Shown here in pieces: positions 41,119-50,224 of a DNA stretch of 64,000 nucleotides (positions within the stretch are counted from its first letter, which is position 1; each line of letters opens with the position of its first letter). The stretch comes from Aquihabitans sp. G128. Lineage in GTDB: Bacteria; Actinomycetota; Acidimicrobiia; Acidimicrobiales; Iamiaceae. The notes under the pieces are model-generated. The model was not told the origin of the DNA. It did not search any database and saw nothing but the letters and a program-made list of their open reading frames with translations. Made by a program: the position numbers and the translations under genes. The DNA is taken from NCBI RefSeq assembly GCF_019048865.1, contig NZ_CP077604.1, positions 2,728,001 through 2,792,000 on the forward strand. Reading direction: 5' to 3'.

Positions 41119-43389
41119 TCAGAGCTTCGACAGGTCGAGCCAGATGAAGCGCGGCCGGTAGAGGGTGTTCTGCGGCAGGTCGGCGAACGTGCCGCCGACG
41201 CGGTCGTTGCTCCAGCCCACCAGGATCCGGTTCGGGTTGGCCGGGTCGTGCACCGCGGGGTGCGCCTGGGGGAGGTACGACGAGTAGCGGCCGACCGCAC
41301 CGATGGAGGGGTCCTCCGGGATGTCGTAGGCGGCCACGGGCTGCGGGTAGTCGAACGTGTTCCACGGCCCGGTGGGGCTGGACGCCCGGTACACGACCAG
41401 CTGGTTGTTCTGCACCTGGTCCGGGTTGTAGGCGGGCAGGTTGGTGGGCCCGGCCGGCGCCATCGGGTCCGTCGCGGGGTCCAGCCCGACGGCGGGCACC
41501 ACCACGAAGGTGAGGTAGCCCTGGTCCGACTTCACCACGCTGTCGATCGGGTGGTCGGCCACCGAGACCGGGTTCGCCGCGCTGGCGCTCCAGGTGGATC
41601 CCCCCGAGTAGTAGCGCCACGACGTGAAGTTGGTGAGGTTGCCGGTGGTGGTGCGGGCCACGAAGGTGCGCGAGGCGGCGAGGAAGCACTCGATGTCGGT
41701 GCAGTCCGGATCGCTCCACTGCCCGTAGACGTAGGTGTACGAGCCGTCCTCGAGGATGGCGTTGCCGAACAGGATCCGGGCCGCATGACCCGTGCTCGGA
41801 TCGGTGTACAGCGGCGAGGGCGGGGTGAGGGTGGGACCCACCTGGGCGAGCGTCGAAGGGTCGAGCGAGCGGATGAGCCGCCGATCGGGGTTGGCGGCGT
41901 CGCCGTAGCCGACGTCCATCAGGAACGACCGCAGCACCGCGCTGCTCCCGGTCCCCTCCACCACGGCGGCCGCAGGCCAGAACGAGTGGCCGGCCGGCAG
42001 CCCGCTCGGCGGGAAGAAGTCACGGGCCTCCCCGGTGGCGGGGTCGGTCTTGTAGAAGCTCTGGAAGCCGGCGGTGCCGCCCGTGGTGACGACCGTGTTG
42101 TGGAGCCACGTCATGTCGAAGGAGCCGTCGGGCTTCACCCGTCGGTAGGTCCCGTCGGAGCCGGGCCACGTCTTCGTCAGGGTGCCCACGTTGGAGTCGC
42201 CCATCGACCAGTAGACCCGTCCGTCCGGGAGCAGGGTCGACCGCGCCCCGTCCCCCTGCGTGACCCCGACCGGCTTCTCGTAGCGGGTGAAGAGGTCGTC
42301 GTAGGCCGCGGCGCGCACGACGGGTGCGACCACCTGCACCCGAGCCTCGTAGGACGCCCCGCCGAGGAGGGCCACGATCACGACGGCCCGGGGCGTGGTG
42401 CCCCAGGAGGTCGCCTCGGCGGCGGTGGGCGTGCGGCGCAGCAGCCCGGTGTAGATGTTCACCAGGTCGACCTGGACGGCCGTGTCGTTCTTGAACTCGT
42501 TGCTCTGGCTCAGCGTGAGCATCATCTCGGAGCGGCTCGTGCCGGTGTTGAGCTTGTTGAGCCAGTAGGCGCCGCCGCTGGGGTCGGGCGCCCGGTGGAA
42601 CACGTTCTGGTACGCCAGGTCCACGAACTGGCCGTTGTTCAGCGGCCCGTAGGTGTTCTGGAACTCCGAGGACCCTGCGAAGTTGGCCGAGACGGTGGCG
42701 AGGGTCGTGCCGGTGCGGGTCCGGTTGGTCCAGTAGGTCAGCCCGCTCGGGTCGGGCAGCCGCCCGAAGTAGGCGATGTAGAGCCGCGTGACCGGGCTCT
42801 GGACCTGCCAGTAGGCGCTGTCGATCAAGGTGCCGATGGCGGCCGCCGGCGTGAGCGTGCCGTTGGTGATGGACGTGCGCCAGGAGGTGAGCTGCGCCGA
42901 CGACGGCGCCGAGCCGGTGAGGTCCTGGTGCTGCTGGGTCGTGAAGGCATCGACCGTCGTGAACGGCGGGGTCGCCGCCAGGGACTTCGGCGAGGTGGCG
43001 CTGGCCCAGGTGCTGTTCGAGGCTCGGACCGTGAACCGGTAGACCGTGCCGGCGCTGAGCCCGGTGAAGGTGGCCCGGGGCGAGGCCACCGGGAGGTCCT
43101 GGTAGGACGCCGCCGTCGTGGCCGTCCCGACGAAGAGCGAGACCCGATACGAGCTGGCGACCGGGACCAGGCTGCAGGGCTGGAGGTCGACGGTGAGCGT
43201 CGACGCCGAGGCGCCGACCACCTGCGGGGCGACCGGGCTGCACGGCGGCGGGATGGGCACCGCCGCGCCGGCGGGAGCGCCGGCCGCCGCCACGCCGAGG
43301 GCCAACGCCGCCGTCGCCAGGAGCGCCGCAGCCTTCCTCGCCCTCGTCGGACCGCCGTCCGGACGTCGTGAAACCAACATGCTGCGCAT
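41119..43389 (-). CDS. Secreted DUF4214-domain protein
   Basis: 756 residues. A signal peptide (KAAALLATAALALGVAAAGAPAGA) is followed by an FN3-like domain (SSYRVSLFVGTATTAASYQDLPVASPRATFTGLSAGTVYRFTVRA). DUF4214 repeats span about residues 145-345 (VTRLYIAYFGRLPDPSGLTYWTNRTR; FVDLAYQNVFHRAPDPSGGAYWLNKL; EMMLTLSQSNEFKN). The C-terminal 400 residues look like a beta-propeller (repeated GDSN, DGTYRRV, PNRILVGWSNDR). It is likely extracellular or surface-bound; substrate unknown. Flanked by 49-bp direct repeats. Confidence 0.82.
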   Translation of the reverse strand: MRSMLVSRRPDGGPTRARKAAALLATAALALGVAAAGAPAGAAVPIPPPCSPVAPQVVGASASTLTVDLQPCSLVPVASSYRVSLFVGTATTAASYQDLPVASPRATFTGLSAGTVYRFTVRASNSTWASATSPKSLAATPPFTTVDAFTTQQHQDLTGSAPSSAQLTSWRTSITNGTLTPAAAIGTLIDSAYWQVQSPVTRLYIAYFGRLPDPSGLTYWTNRTRTGTTLATVSANFAGSSEFQNTYGPLNNGQFVDLAYQNVFHRAPDPSGGAYWLNKLNTGTSRSEMMLTLSQSNEFKNDTAVQVDLVNIYTGLLRRTPTAAEATSWGTTPRAVVIVALLGGASYEARVQVVAPVVRAAAYDDLFTRYEKPVGVTQGDGARSTLLPDGRVYWSMGDSNVGTLTKTWPGSDGTYRRVKPDGSFDMTWLHNTVVTTGGTAGFQSFYKTDPATGEARDFFPPSGLPAGHSFWPAAAVVEGTGSSAVLRSFLMDVGYGDAANPDRRLIRSLDPSTLAQVGPTLTPPSPLYTDPSTGHAARILFGNAILEDGSYTYVYGQWSDPDCTDIECFLAASRTFVARTTTGNLTNFTSWRYYSGGSTWSASAANPVSVADHPIDSVVKSDQGYLTFVVVPAVGLDPATDPMAPAGPTNLPAYNPDQVQNNQLVVYRASSPTGPWNTFDYPQPVAAYDIPEDPSIGAVGRYSSYLPQAHPAVHDPANPNRILVGWSNDRVGGTFADLPQNTLYRPRFIWLDLSKL

Positions 43390-43501
43390 GTGCGGAACCC
43401 CCTGGTGCTCGCCGTGTCGCCTGTTGGCCCGGGTCTAACACCGCTCACCCGACCGGGCGAGGAACACCCGTTCCAACGCCGTGTCGTCGGTCGAGGGCGG
43501 C

Positions 43502-43550
43502 CCCTCAGCTGAAGCGGCCGCGGCTGCGGTCCGGGCGGGGACCGGCGCCG
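43502..43550 (+). repeat. 49-bp direct repeat, right copy
   Basis: Partner of 41036-41084 (one mismatch). On the minus strand it encodes the last residues and stop of the LigD-like protein (GPRPDRSRGRFS), so the left copy appears to be a duplicate of that 3' end. Confidence 0.85.
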
Positions 43551-44457
43551 GCGTCGTCGAGCAGCGCCTCGAGCGTGCCCTGGCGAGACTCGATCGACCG
43601 CGTGGCGCCGCACGTCCTGCCAGGGGTCGCCGTCAGCCTCCAGGCGGGCGGGCACCGATTCGATGGTGAAGGTGTCGGGCCGGAGCGCGCCGTCCTCGAG
43701 CTCGTCCCACGTGATGGGCGTGGCCACCGGCGCACCCCGGCGGGGCCGCACGGAGTACGGCGCCACCACCGTCTGGGCCCATCCGTTGCGGTTGGTGTCG
43801 ACGAACAGGCGGTCGCCCCGCTCGGCCTTGCGGAACTCGGCGGTGAGGGTGTCCGGGTGGCGGGTGGCCAGCAGCCGGGCCACGTCGTGGGCGAAGGTGG
43901 CCACCGCCTCGGTGTCGGCTCCGCGGTCGAGCGGCGCCACCACGTGCAGGCCCCGGGACCCGGTGACCTGGAGGTAGGCGGGCAAGTCGAGCTCGTCGAA
44001 CACCGCACGGGTCTGGCGGGCCGCCTCGCGCACGTCGTCGAAGTCGTCGCCCGATGGATCGAGGTCGACGATGAGCAGGTCCGGGTGGTCGAGCTCGTCG
44101 ATGCGGCTGGGCCAGCGGTGGAACGACACCGTGCTCAGGTTGGTGAGGGCGAGCAGCGCGGCCTCGTCGCCGACCAAGGGGTGCAGGACCGTGCCGCCCT
44201 CCTTGTCGACCTCGAACAGGGGGGATCCACTTGGCCACGCCTCGGCCACCGGACTTCTGGTAGAAGCCGCTCTCGCCGATGCCCTCGGGGAAGCGCTGCA
44301 GCATGAGCGGCCGATCGGCCAGGTGGCGCACCAGGTGCGGCGCCACCGCGTGGTGGTACGCCGCGAGGTCGGCCTTGGTGTAGCCGTCGCCGGGGAAGAG
44401 GACCCGCTCGGGGTGGGTGATGGTGACGGTCCGGCCGTCGACCTCGTAGGCGGGCAC
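43505..44457 (-). CDS. LigD-type polymerase domain protein (NHEJ), frame-broken twice
   Basis: GTG start at 44455-44457, five bases beyond the stop of the ABC transporter gene. VTITHPERVLFPGDGYTKADLAAYHHAVAPHLVRHLADRPLMLQRFPEGIGESGFYQK is the start of a LigD polymerase domain. After the first break, LFEVDKEGGTVLHPLVGDEAALLALTNLSTVSFHRWPSRIDELDHPDLLIVDLDPSG holds the catalytic D-L-D pair; VTGSRGLHVVAPLDRG and DRLFVDTNRNGWAQTVVAPYSVR follow. Breaks occur at a G6 run (44219-44224) and at CGCG (43599-43602). Stand-alone PolD proteins of about 300 residues act with Ku and ligase in end joining; neither partner is in the window. Confidence 0.88.
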
Positions 44458-44461
44458 CCCC

Positions 44462-46459
44462 TCACTCCAGCACAGCGGCTCGTTCCCCGCGCCGCTCCTG
44501 CTGGTCGGCGCCCTCGGGCTCCACCTCGATGCGGACCAGCTCCACCGTCGCAGCGTCGGCGGCCGCTACGTGCTCGGCGGCCCCCGTGGGCCCGGCGAAC
44601 TGGGTGCGGTGCAGCTCGGCGTAGCGGCCGTCGGCCGCCAGCAGCTCGGCGTGGGTGCCCCGCTCGACGATCCGGCCCGCCTCGACCACGAGGATGGCGT
44701 CAGCCTGGCGGATGGTCGAGAGGCGGTGGGCGATCACGATGGCCGTGCGGCCCCGGAGCGCGTGCACCAGGGCGGCCTGCACCGCGGCCTCCGAGGTCGA
44801 GTCCAAGGAGGCGGTGGCCTCGTCCAGGATGACCACGCGGGGCTCGGCCAGCAGGATCCGGGCGATGGTGAGGCGCTGGCGCTCGCCGCCGGAGAACCGG
44901 TAGCCACGCTCCCCCACCACGGTGTCGAGCCCCTCGGGCAGCGAGCGCACGAGGTCGCCGAGGCGAGCCTCGTCCAGGGCGTGCCAGATCTCGGCGTCGC
45001 CGGCTGCCGGCTGGGCGAAGCGCAGGTTCTCGCGGACCGTGTCGTGGAACAGGTGGCCGTCCTGGGTGACCAGGCCCACCGTGGCCCGCAGGGCGTCGAA
45101 GGTGAGGTCCCGCACGTCGGTGCCTCCGACCCGCACCGTGCCGGAGTCGACGTCGTAGAGCCGGGGCACCAGCGAGGCGATGGTCGACTTGCCGCTGCCG
45201 GACGTGCCCACCAGGGCCACGAGCTGGCCCGGCTCCACGGTGAAGGAGATGCCGTGCAGCACCTCGTCCCCACCTCGCCGGTCGAGCGTCGCCACCTCTT
45301 CGAGCGAGGCGAGCGACACCTTGTCGGCCGAGGGGTAGGCGAAGCGCACGTCGTCGAACGCCACCGCCACCGGTCCGGCCGGGACCACCGGCGCGGCGCC
45401 GGGGCGCTCGGTGATGAGCGGCTCGAGGTCGAGCACCTCGAACACCCGCTCGAAGCTCACCAGCGCCGACATGGTGTCCACCCGGGCCGAGGCCAGCGCG
45501 GTCAGCGGCGCGTAGAGCTGGTTCAGCAGCAGGGCGAGGGTCACCACGGTGCCGGCCCCCAGCCGCCCGCGGAGCGCCAGCCAGCCGCCCAGGCCGTAGA
45601 CCAGCGCGAGCGCGAGGGCCGACACGAGGGCCAGGGCGGTCATGAACACGTACTGCCCCATGGCGGTGCGCACCCCGATCTGGGCCACCCGCTCGGCGCG
45701 GGAGCCGAACTCGTCGGCCTCACGGTCCGGGCGGCCGAACAGCTTCACGAGGGTGGCGCCGGGGGCGTTGAACCGCTCGGTCATCTGGGTCGTCATGGCC
45801 GAGTTGTGGTCGGCCGCCTCCCGCTCGAGGTGGGCGAGCCGGCTGCCCATCCGTCGGGCCGGGAGCACGAACACCGGCAGCAGGACCAGCGCCAGCAGGG
45901 TGATCGCCCACGAGAGCTTCAGCATCACCACGAGGGCCAGGGCGAGGGCGATCACGTTCGAGACGACACCGGACAGGGTCCCGGTGAAAGCGCGCTGGGC
46001 GCCGATCACGTCGTTGTTGAGCCGGCTCACCAGCGCGCCGGTGCGGGTGCGGGTGAAGAAGGCCACCGGCTGGCGCTGCACGTGCCCGAACACGGCGCGG
46101 CGCAGGTCGAGGATCAGGCCCTCGCCGATCCGGGACGACTGCCAGCGCTCGGCGATGCCGACCACCGCGTCGACCACCGCGATGAGGGCGATGAGCACCG
46201 CCAGGGTGAGGACCCTGCCCTCCCGCCGGCCGTGGGTGAGCTCGTCGACCACCTGGCCGGCCAGCACCGGGGTGGCGACGGTGAGCACGGCGCCGGCCAC
46301 GCTCAGGGCGAGGAACGCGGCCAGGCTCCGGCGGTGCGGGCGGGCGAAGCCGGCGATGCGCCGCAGGGTGGCCCGGCTCACCCTCCGGTGCGGCTGGTCG
46401 CCCTTCTTGGCGCTCTCGAGGGCCATCCAGTGGTTGAAGTCCATCTGCATGGGGCCCAC
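44462..46459 (-). CDS. ABC exporter (fused permease-ATPase)
   Basis: 665 residues. The N-terminal six-helix permease (residues 45-340: LAAFLALSVAGAVLTVATPVLAGQVVDEL, VIALALALVVMLKLSWAITLLALVLLPVFVLP) is fused to an ATPase with Walker A VGTSGSGKST near 425, Q-loop LVTQDGHLFHD, signature FSGGERQRLT, Walker B RVVILDEATASLD and H-loop IVIAHRLSTI. It would act as a homodimer or heterodimer exporting drugs or lipids. A perfect SoxR-type dyad lies 8-25 bases before the first ATG; later ATGs at 46450 and 46444 are alternative starts. Confidence 0.93.
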   Translation of the reverse strand: MGPMQMDFNHWMALESAKKGDQPHRRVSRATLRRIAGFARPHRRSLAAFLALSVAGAVLTVATPVLAGQVVDELTHGRREGRVLTLAVLIALIAVVDAVVGIAERWQSSRIGEGLILDLRRAVFGHVQRQPVAFFTRTRTGALVSRLNNDVIGAQRAFTGTLSGVVSNVIALALALVVMLKLSWAITLLALVLLPVFVLPARRMGSRLAHLEREAADHNSAMTTQMTERFNAPGATLVKLFGRPDREADEFGSRAERVAQIGVRTAMGQYVFMTALALVSALALALVYGLGGWLALRGRLGAGTVVTLALLLNQLYAPLTALASARVDTMSALVSFERVFEVLDLEPLITERPGAAPVVPAGPVAVAFDDVRFAYPSADKVSLASLEEVATLDRRGGDEVLHGISFTVEPGQLVALVGTSGSGKSTIASLVPRLYDVDSGTVRVGGTDVRDLTFDALRATVGLVTQDGHLFHDTVRENLRFAQPAAGDAEIWHALDEARLGDLVRSLPEGLDTVVGERGYRFSGGERQRLTIARILLAEPRVVILDEATASLDSTSEAAVQAALVHALRGRTAIVIAHRLSTIRQADAILVVEAGRIVERGTHAELLAADGRYAELHRTQFAGPTGAAEHVAAADAATVELVRIEVEPEGADQQERRGERAAVLE

Positions 46460-46466
46460 CCAACAC

Positions 46467-46484
46467 CCTCAACCTCACTTGAGG
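46467..46484 (-). promoter_or_regulatory. Candidate SoxR box
   Basis: CCTCAA-N6-TTGAGG, the same half-sites and spacing as the E. coli soxS operator. On the transcribed strand a TTGACC -35-like hexamer overlaps the dyad, immediately upstream of the ABC exporter start. SoxR in streptomycetes also controls an ABC transporter. No soxR gene is in the window. Confidence 0.65.
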
Positions 46485-46501
46485 TCAAGTGCGAGCTTCC
46501 G

Positions 46502-46553
46502 CGAACTTGTGGGCCCAGGCTGCCGCTTTCGGCGCTCTGGGCCCACAAGTTCG
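46502..46553. repeat. 17-bp perfect inverted repeat in divergent intergenic region
   Basis: CGAACTTGTGGGCCCAG (46502-46518) and its exact complement (46537-46553), with an 18-base loop that itself can pair. It lies between the SoxR-like box and the HD-GYP gene, about 77 bases before that start. It is too far upstream to be a terminator of either divergent gene; it may be an extragenic palindrome or a leader hairpin. Confidence 0.7.
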
Positions 46554-46630
46554 GAGAGGGGGGTCGTCGCTCGAACGGGTGGGCCCGCTCGGGGTGCTCA
46601 CCTCGGCGCCCGGGCTGCCGACCGAACGGG

Positions 46631-48112
46631 GTGGACCGACGACGGGTGGTGCGACAGGTGGTGCTGGCCGGGCCCGTGCTCGCGCCCGTCGCCCTCCTGT
46701 TCCTCCTGCGCTCGGTGCCCCGCCTCGACATCGGGTACCAGGACGCCGACTTCCACCTGGTCTTCGTCTCCGCCATCGCGGCGTGCGCCCTCGCGGTGGC
46801 GGTGGTGGCCGGCTCTGCCGGTGCTCGCTCGGCGCACTACGGCCCGGTGTGGCTGGCGGTGGGGTGCCTGGCCGTCGGCACCCTCATGGTCGGCCACGGG
46901 CTCACCACGCCCGGGGTGCTCGGCCAGCCGCCGAACCTCTGGGTGGCCCGGCTCCCGTACCTCGCCATCCTGGCGTTCGCCGCCGCCCTCGCTCTCGCCA
47001 GCCGGCCCCGCAACGCGGCCTCGTCCCGCCTCGCCACGCGCTACCCGCGAGCGGTGATCGTGGTCGCCGCGGCGGCCTGCAGCACCCTCGTGGCGGCCGT
47101 CGTGTCCGACCCCGCCCGGCTCTCGGGCCTGCAGCCGCTCGGCGCCGAGGACGCGCTGCACTGGGCGGCGGTCATCCTCGGGAGCGCGGCGTTCCTGGTC
47201 CTCGCCGTCGTCCACTGGCGCCGGTGGGTCCTCGGCACCGATCCGGTGCAGGTGGCGCTGATGCTGGCCGCCAGCATGTCGGCCGCCGCCCTCTGGTCGC
47301 TGCGCTTCGGCGAGCTCTGGCAGCTCTCGTGGTGGGACTACCACGGCTTCCTGCTCGCGGGCTTCGCCGGCGCCGTCTACGCGATCACCGTGCGGTACCG
47401 GCGCACCCTCGCCGTCGAAGGCGTCCTGGCGGCCACCTTCGAGACCGACCCCATGGTCCACATCGTCGACGGCTACCCCGATGCGCTGAAGGCGCTGGTG
47501 CGATCCGTCGAGGTCAAGGACCGCTACACCCACGGCCACTCCGAGCGGACGGCTCGCTTCGCCGTGCAGCTCGGCATCCGCCTGGGGCTCCCCGAGGACC
47601 GCCTCCGGGCCCTGGCTCGGGGCGCGTACCTCCACGACGTCGGCAAGATCGCCATCCCGGACGAGATCCTCAACAAGCCCGGTCGGCTCAACCCGGAGGA
47701 GCGGACGATCATCGAGACCCACCCCGAGGTCGGGCACGGGCTGGTCGAGCCGGCTGCGTCGCTCGCCGAGGCCCTGCCGGTGGTGCTCCACCACCACGAG
47801 CGCTGGGACGGCACCGGCTACCCGCACGGCCTCGCCGGGTCGGACATCCCCCTCATCGCCCGGGTCGCGGCCGTCGCCGACGTCTGGGACGCCCTCACCT
47901 CCGATCGCAGCTACCGCGCCGGCATGGCCCCGCGGGTCGCCCTCGCCCACATCGTGGCGGGGCGCGGCACCCACTTCGAGCCCCGCGTGGTGGACGCCCT
48001 GGTCTCGCTGGCCGCCGACCTGGGCTACCGGACGGCCGACGAACCGGGCGACGTCGAGGTGGCCGAAGCGGCCACCGAGACCTGCCACGAGGCCACCGCC
48101 ACCCGGGCCTGA
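46631..48112 (+). CDS. HD-GYP domain phosphodiesterase with membrane N-terminus
   Basis: 493 residues from a GTG; upstream in-frame sequence is a shadow of the ABC gene. The first 265 residues contain about seven hydrophobic helices (VVLAGPVLAPVALLFLLRSV, LVFVSAIAACALAVAVVAG, YLAILAFAAALALAS and others), a MASE-like sensor region. The HD-GYP domain follows: KDRYTHGHSERTARFAVQLG, YLHDVGKIAIPDEIL, HPEVGHGL, HHHERWDGTGYPHGL, ARVAAVADVWDALTSDRSYR. All HD and GYP motif residues are present, so cyclic di-GMP hydrolysis is likely. Confidence 0.93.
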   Translation: MDRRRVVRQVVLAGPVLAPVALLFLLRSVPRLDIGYQDADFHLVFVSAIAACALAVAVVAGSAGARSAHYGPVWLAVGCLAVGTLMVGHGLTTPGVLGQPPNLWVARLPYLAILAFAAALALASRPRNAASSRLATRYPRAVIVVAAAACSTLVAAVVSDPARLSGLQPLGAEDALHWAAVILGSAAFLVLAVVHWRRWVLGTDPVQVALMLAASMSAAALWSLRFGELWQLSWWDYHGFLLAGFAGAVYAITVRYRRTLAVEGVLAATFETDPMVHIVDGYPDALKALVRSVEVKDRYTHGHSERTARFAVQLGIRLGLPEDRLRALARGAYLHDVGKIAIPDEILNKPGRLNPEERTIIETHPEVGHGLVEPAASLAEALPVVLHHHERWDGTGYPHGLAGSDIPLIARVAAVADVWDALTSDRSYRAGMAPRVALAHIVAGRGTHFEPRVVDALVSLAADLGYRTADEPGDVEVAEAATETCHEATATRA

Positions 48113-48121
48113 CGGTCCGCG

Positions 48122-48141
48122 ATCCGAGCAGGTGCTCGGAT
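48122..48141 (+). terminator. Terminator-like hairpin after the HD-GYP gene
   Basis: Inverted repeat ATCCGAGCA / TGCTCGGAT separated by GG and followed by TCTTCC, nine bases past the stop codon. Confidence 0.5.
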
Positions 48142-48220
48142 TCTTCCGGCGAAAGGCTGCAGAACCCGAGCGCCCTGCCGATGGAGCGGGACCGAACGGC
48201 GACCGGGGAGGGGTCAGCGC

Positions 48221-48804
48221 ATGAGCACGAGGAACGCACGCGCCCGGCCCCAGCGCTCCGGGCTCCGCCCCGCCCGCCGGCACGACCAGCGGGGGTGGCC
48301 CTCGTGGAGTTCGCCTTCATCGCGCCGGTCCTGGTCGTCCTGCTGCTGGGCATCGTCGACTTCGGGATCAACCTCAGCAACCAGATCTCGCTCCGCCAGG
48401 GGGCGCGCGAGGGCGCCCGCCAGGGTGTCGTGGCCAACTTCGGCACCACGACCTCGTGCGGCGCCACCTTCACCACCCCCGGCTCCACGAACATGCAGAA
48501 GCTCATCTGCCTCACCAAGGCCCGGTCGGACCTCACCGCCACCAACGTGTCGGTGGCCATCCGCTTCGACCCCGGCAGCAGCTCGTACCCCGCCGGCACC
48601 AGCACGCCGCCGGTGGGCAACGGCCTCCTCGTCTGCACCGCGGCGCCGCTCCAGAGCCTCAGCAAGCTGTTCTCGCCCGCCCTCGACGGCAAGTACTTCA
48701 AGACCAAGACCGTCATGCGCATCGAGAAGGCCTCCGGCGTCGCCGAGAGCCAAGCCAACGAGGCCGACCCGACGGGCGCGAACTGGAGCTGGTGCACGCC
48801 GTGA
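48221..48804 (+). CDS. TadE-like pilus assembly protein, frame-broken
   Basis: ATG with GGGGAGGGG upstream. It begins MSTRNARARPQRSGLRPARRHDQRG and breaks at a G5 run (48291-48295). One more G gives RGVALVEFAFIAPVLVVLLLGIVDFGINLSNQISLRQGAREGARQG, a TadE-type N-terminal signature: the prepilin-like hydrophobic helix with the conserved glutamate. The rest is an extracytoplasmic domain with CGATF and CTAAP cysteines. It ends in GTGA overlap with the next gene. A minor pseudopilin-like function is likely. Confidence 0.85.
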
Positions 48805-50157
48805 TCGGGAACCCGCCCCGAGCCCGCCACCCCCTCGGCCACCGGCGGGCGGACCCGGGCCGCGAGCGGCGCCGCGACGAGCGCGGCGCGGTGCTGGTGC
48901 TCGCCGTCACGTTCATGCTGGCGCTGCTGGCCATGGTGGCCCTCGTGGTCGACATCGGCTACGCCAAGCAGTACCGCCGCCAGGCCCAGAACAGCGCCGA
49001 TGCCGCGGCCCTGGCCGCCGCGCAGGACCTCACCGGCACCGCCAGCGGCGCCACCACGGCGGTGGCCACCGCCAAGGCCTGGGCCCTCAAGAACGACAGC
49101 CAGATCTCCGCGGCGTCCTGGGCGGGCTGCCGCGACGCGGGCGCCCTCCCCGTCACGCCCGACACGGCCAGCGACAACCGGTGCATCTCCTTCTCGGCCG
49201 ACTACCTGTCGATCCGCGTCCGCGTCCCCCCTGCGCATCCAGCCGATCTTCTTCGCCCGGTCCATCGGCCGCACGAGCGGGCTCGAGGTGGACGCCGCCG
49301 CCCGCGCCGGCAAGGTGCTCGGCAACAGCACCACGGCCACGGCGGGCCCGTGCGGGCTGTGCCAGATCGGGCCGAACAACACCCTCAAGCTGGGCGGCGG
49401 GCCCACCATCACCGTCACCAACGGCGCGGTGCAGGCCCACAACCTGGCCCCCGACGGCATCAACTCCGTCAGCCCGCTGCCCATCGGGTGGTTCAACCAG
49501 CTCCAGAACGGCGGCAACTGCTCGCGCTGCACCTACACGAAGTTGGCCAGCGCGGTGCCGAACCCCTTCGCTGCGGTGACGGTCGACTACACGGGGCTCG
49601 TCGTCGACGACAGCAACATCAACCTGCCGGGCTCGATCCCGCTGCAGCCCAACCGGATCTACCGGCAGAGCGTGACGATCAACAGCGGCACCGTCACGCT
49701 GGCCCCGGGCACCTACTACTTCCGCAACGGCTTCAACGTGAACGGCGGGACCCTCCAGGGCACCGGCGTGACGCTGGTGCTGGCGTGCGAGGCGAAGTGC
49801 AACGGCTCCAGCGCCATCGGCAACTTCAACTTCAACGGCGGCACGGTGAACCTCTCGGCACCGACCACCGGCCCCTACGCCGGCCTCTCGATCGTGGCCG
49901 ACCCGACCTCCGGCGACCCCGGCGTCCCGAGCCGCTTCAACGCCAACGTCACCTTGGCCGGTGGGGTGTACCTCAAGAACACCGGCTTCGAGACCGGCAC
50001 CTCCGGGCGGGGCCTCACGTCCTGGACGGTGGTCAGCGGCGGCCAGGTCAACCTGAACCAGGGCTACGTGACCATCGACAACCAGGCGTACCACGACGCC
50101 GTCGGCGGCAGCTCCAGCTCGGGGTCCGCCACCGGCAGCATCGCCCTGCTCGACTGA
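48801..50157 (+). CDS. TadG-like pilus protein, frame-broken
   Basis: GTG start overlapping the TadE stop. ERRRDERGAVLVLAVTFMLALLAMVALVVDIGYAKQYRRQAQNSADAAALAAAQDL is the TadG (putative Flp pilus assembly) N-terminal helix and DAAALA motif. The frame breaks at a C6 run (49226-49231); with five Cs it continues LRIQPIFFARSIG and a long extracellular beta-rich region (NSGTVTLAPGTYYFRNGFNVNGGTLQGTGVTLVLACEAKCNG) that resembles a right-handed beta-helix. It ends SIALLD. It probably anchors or decorates the envelope; no tadA-C genes are present in the window. Confidence 0.83.
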
Positions 50158-50171
50158 GGCCGGGCGCGGCA

Positions 50172-50195
50172 CGGCCCGCCCCGGAGGGCGGGCCG
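50172..50195. terminator. Bidirectional terminator
   Basis: 10-bp perfect inverted repeat CGGCCCGCCC / GGGCGGGCCG with a CGGA loop, between the convergent TadG and cupredoxin genes. Confidence 0.65.
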
Positions 50196-50224
50196 CAGGC
50201 GCCGGAGGTCAGGTGGGTCGGCGA

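Noticed and set aside
44570..46630. Long open frame on the plus strand opposite the ABC exporter, running into the HD-GYP gene
   Set aside because: Its sequence is the reverse-frame shadow of the exporter (histidine-, glycine- and arginine-rich, no domain); only the part after 46631 is a real protein.
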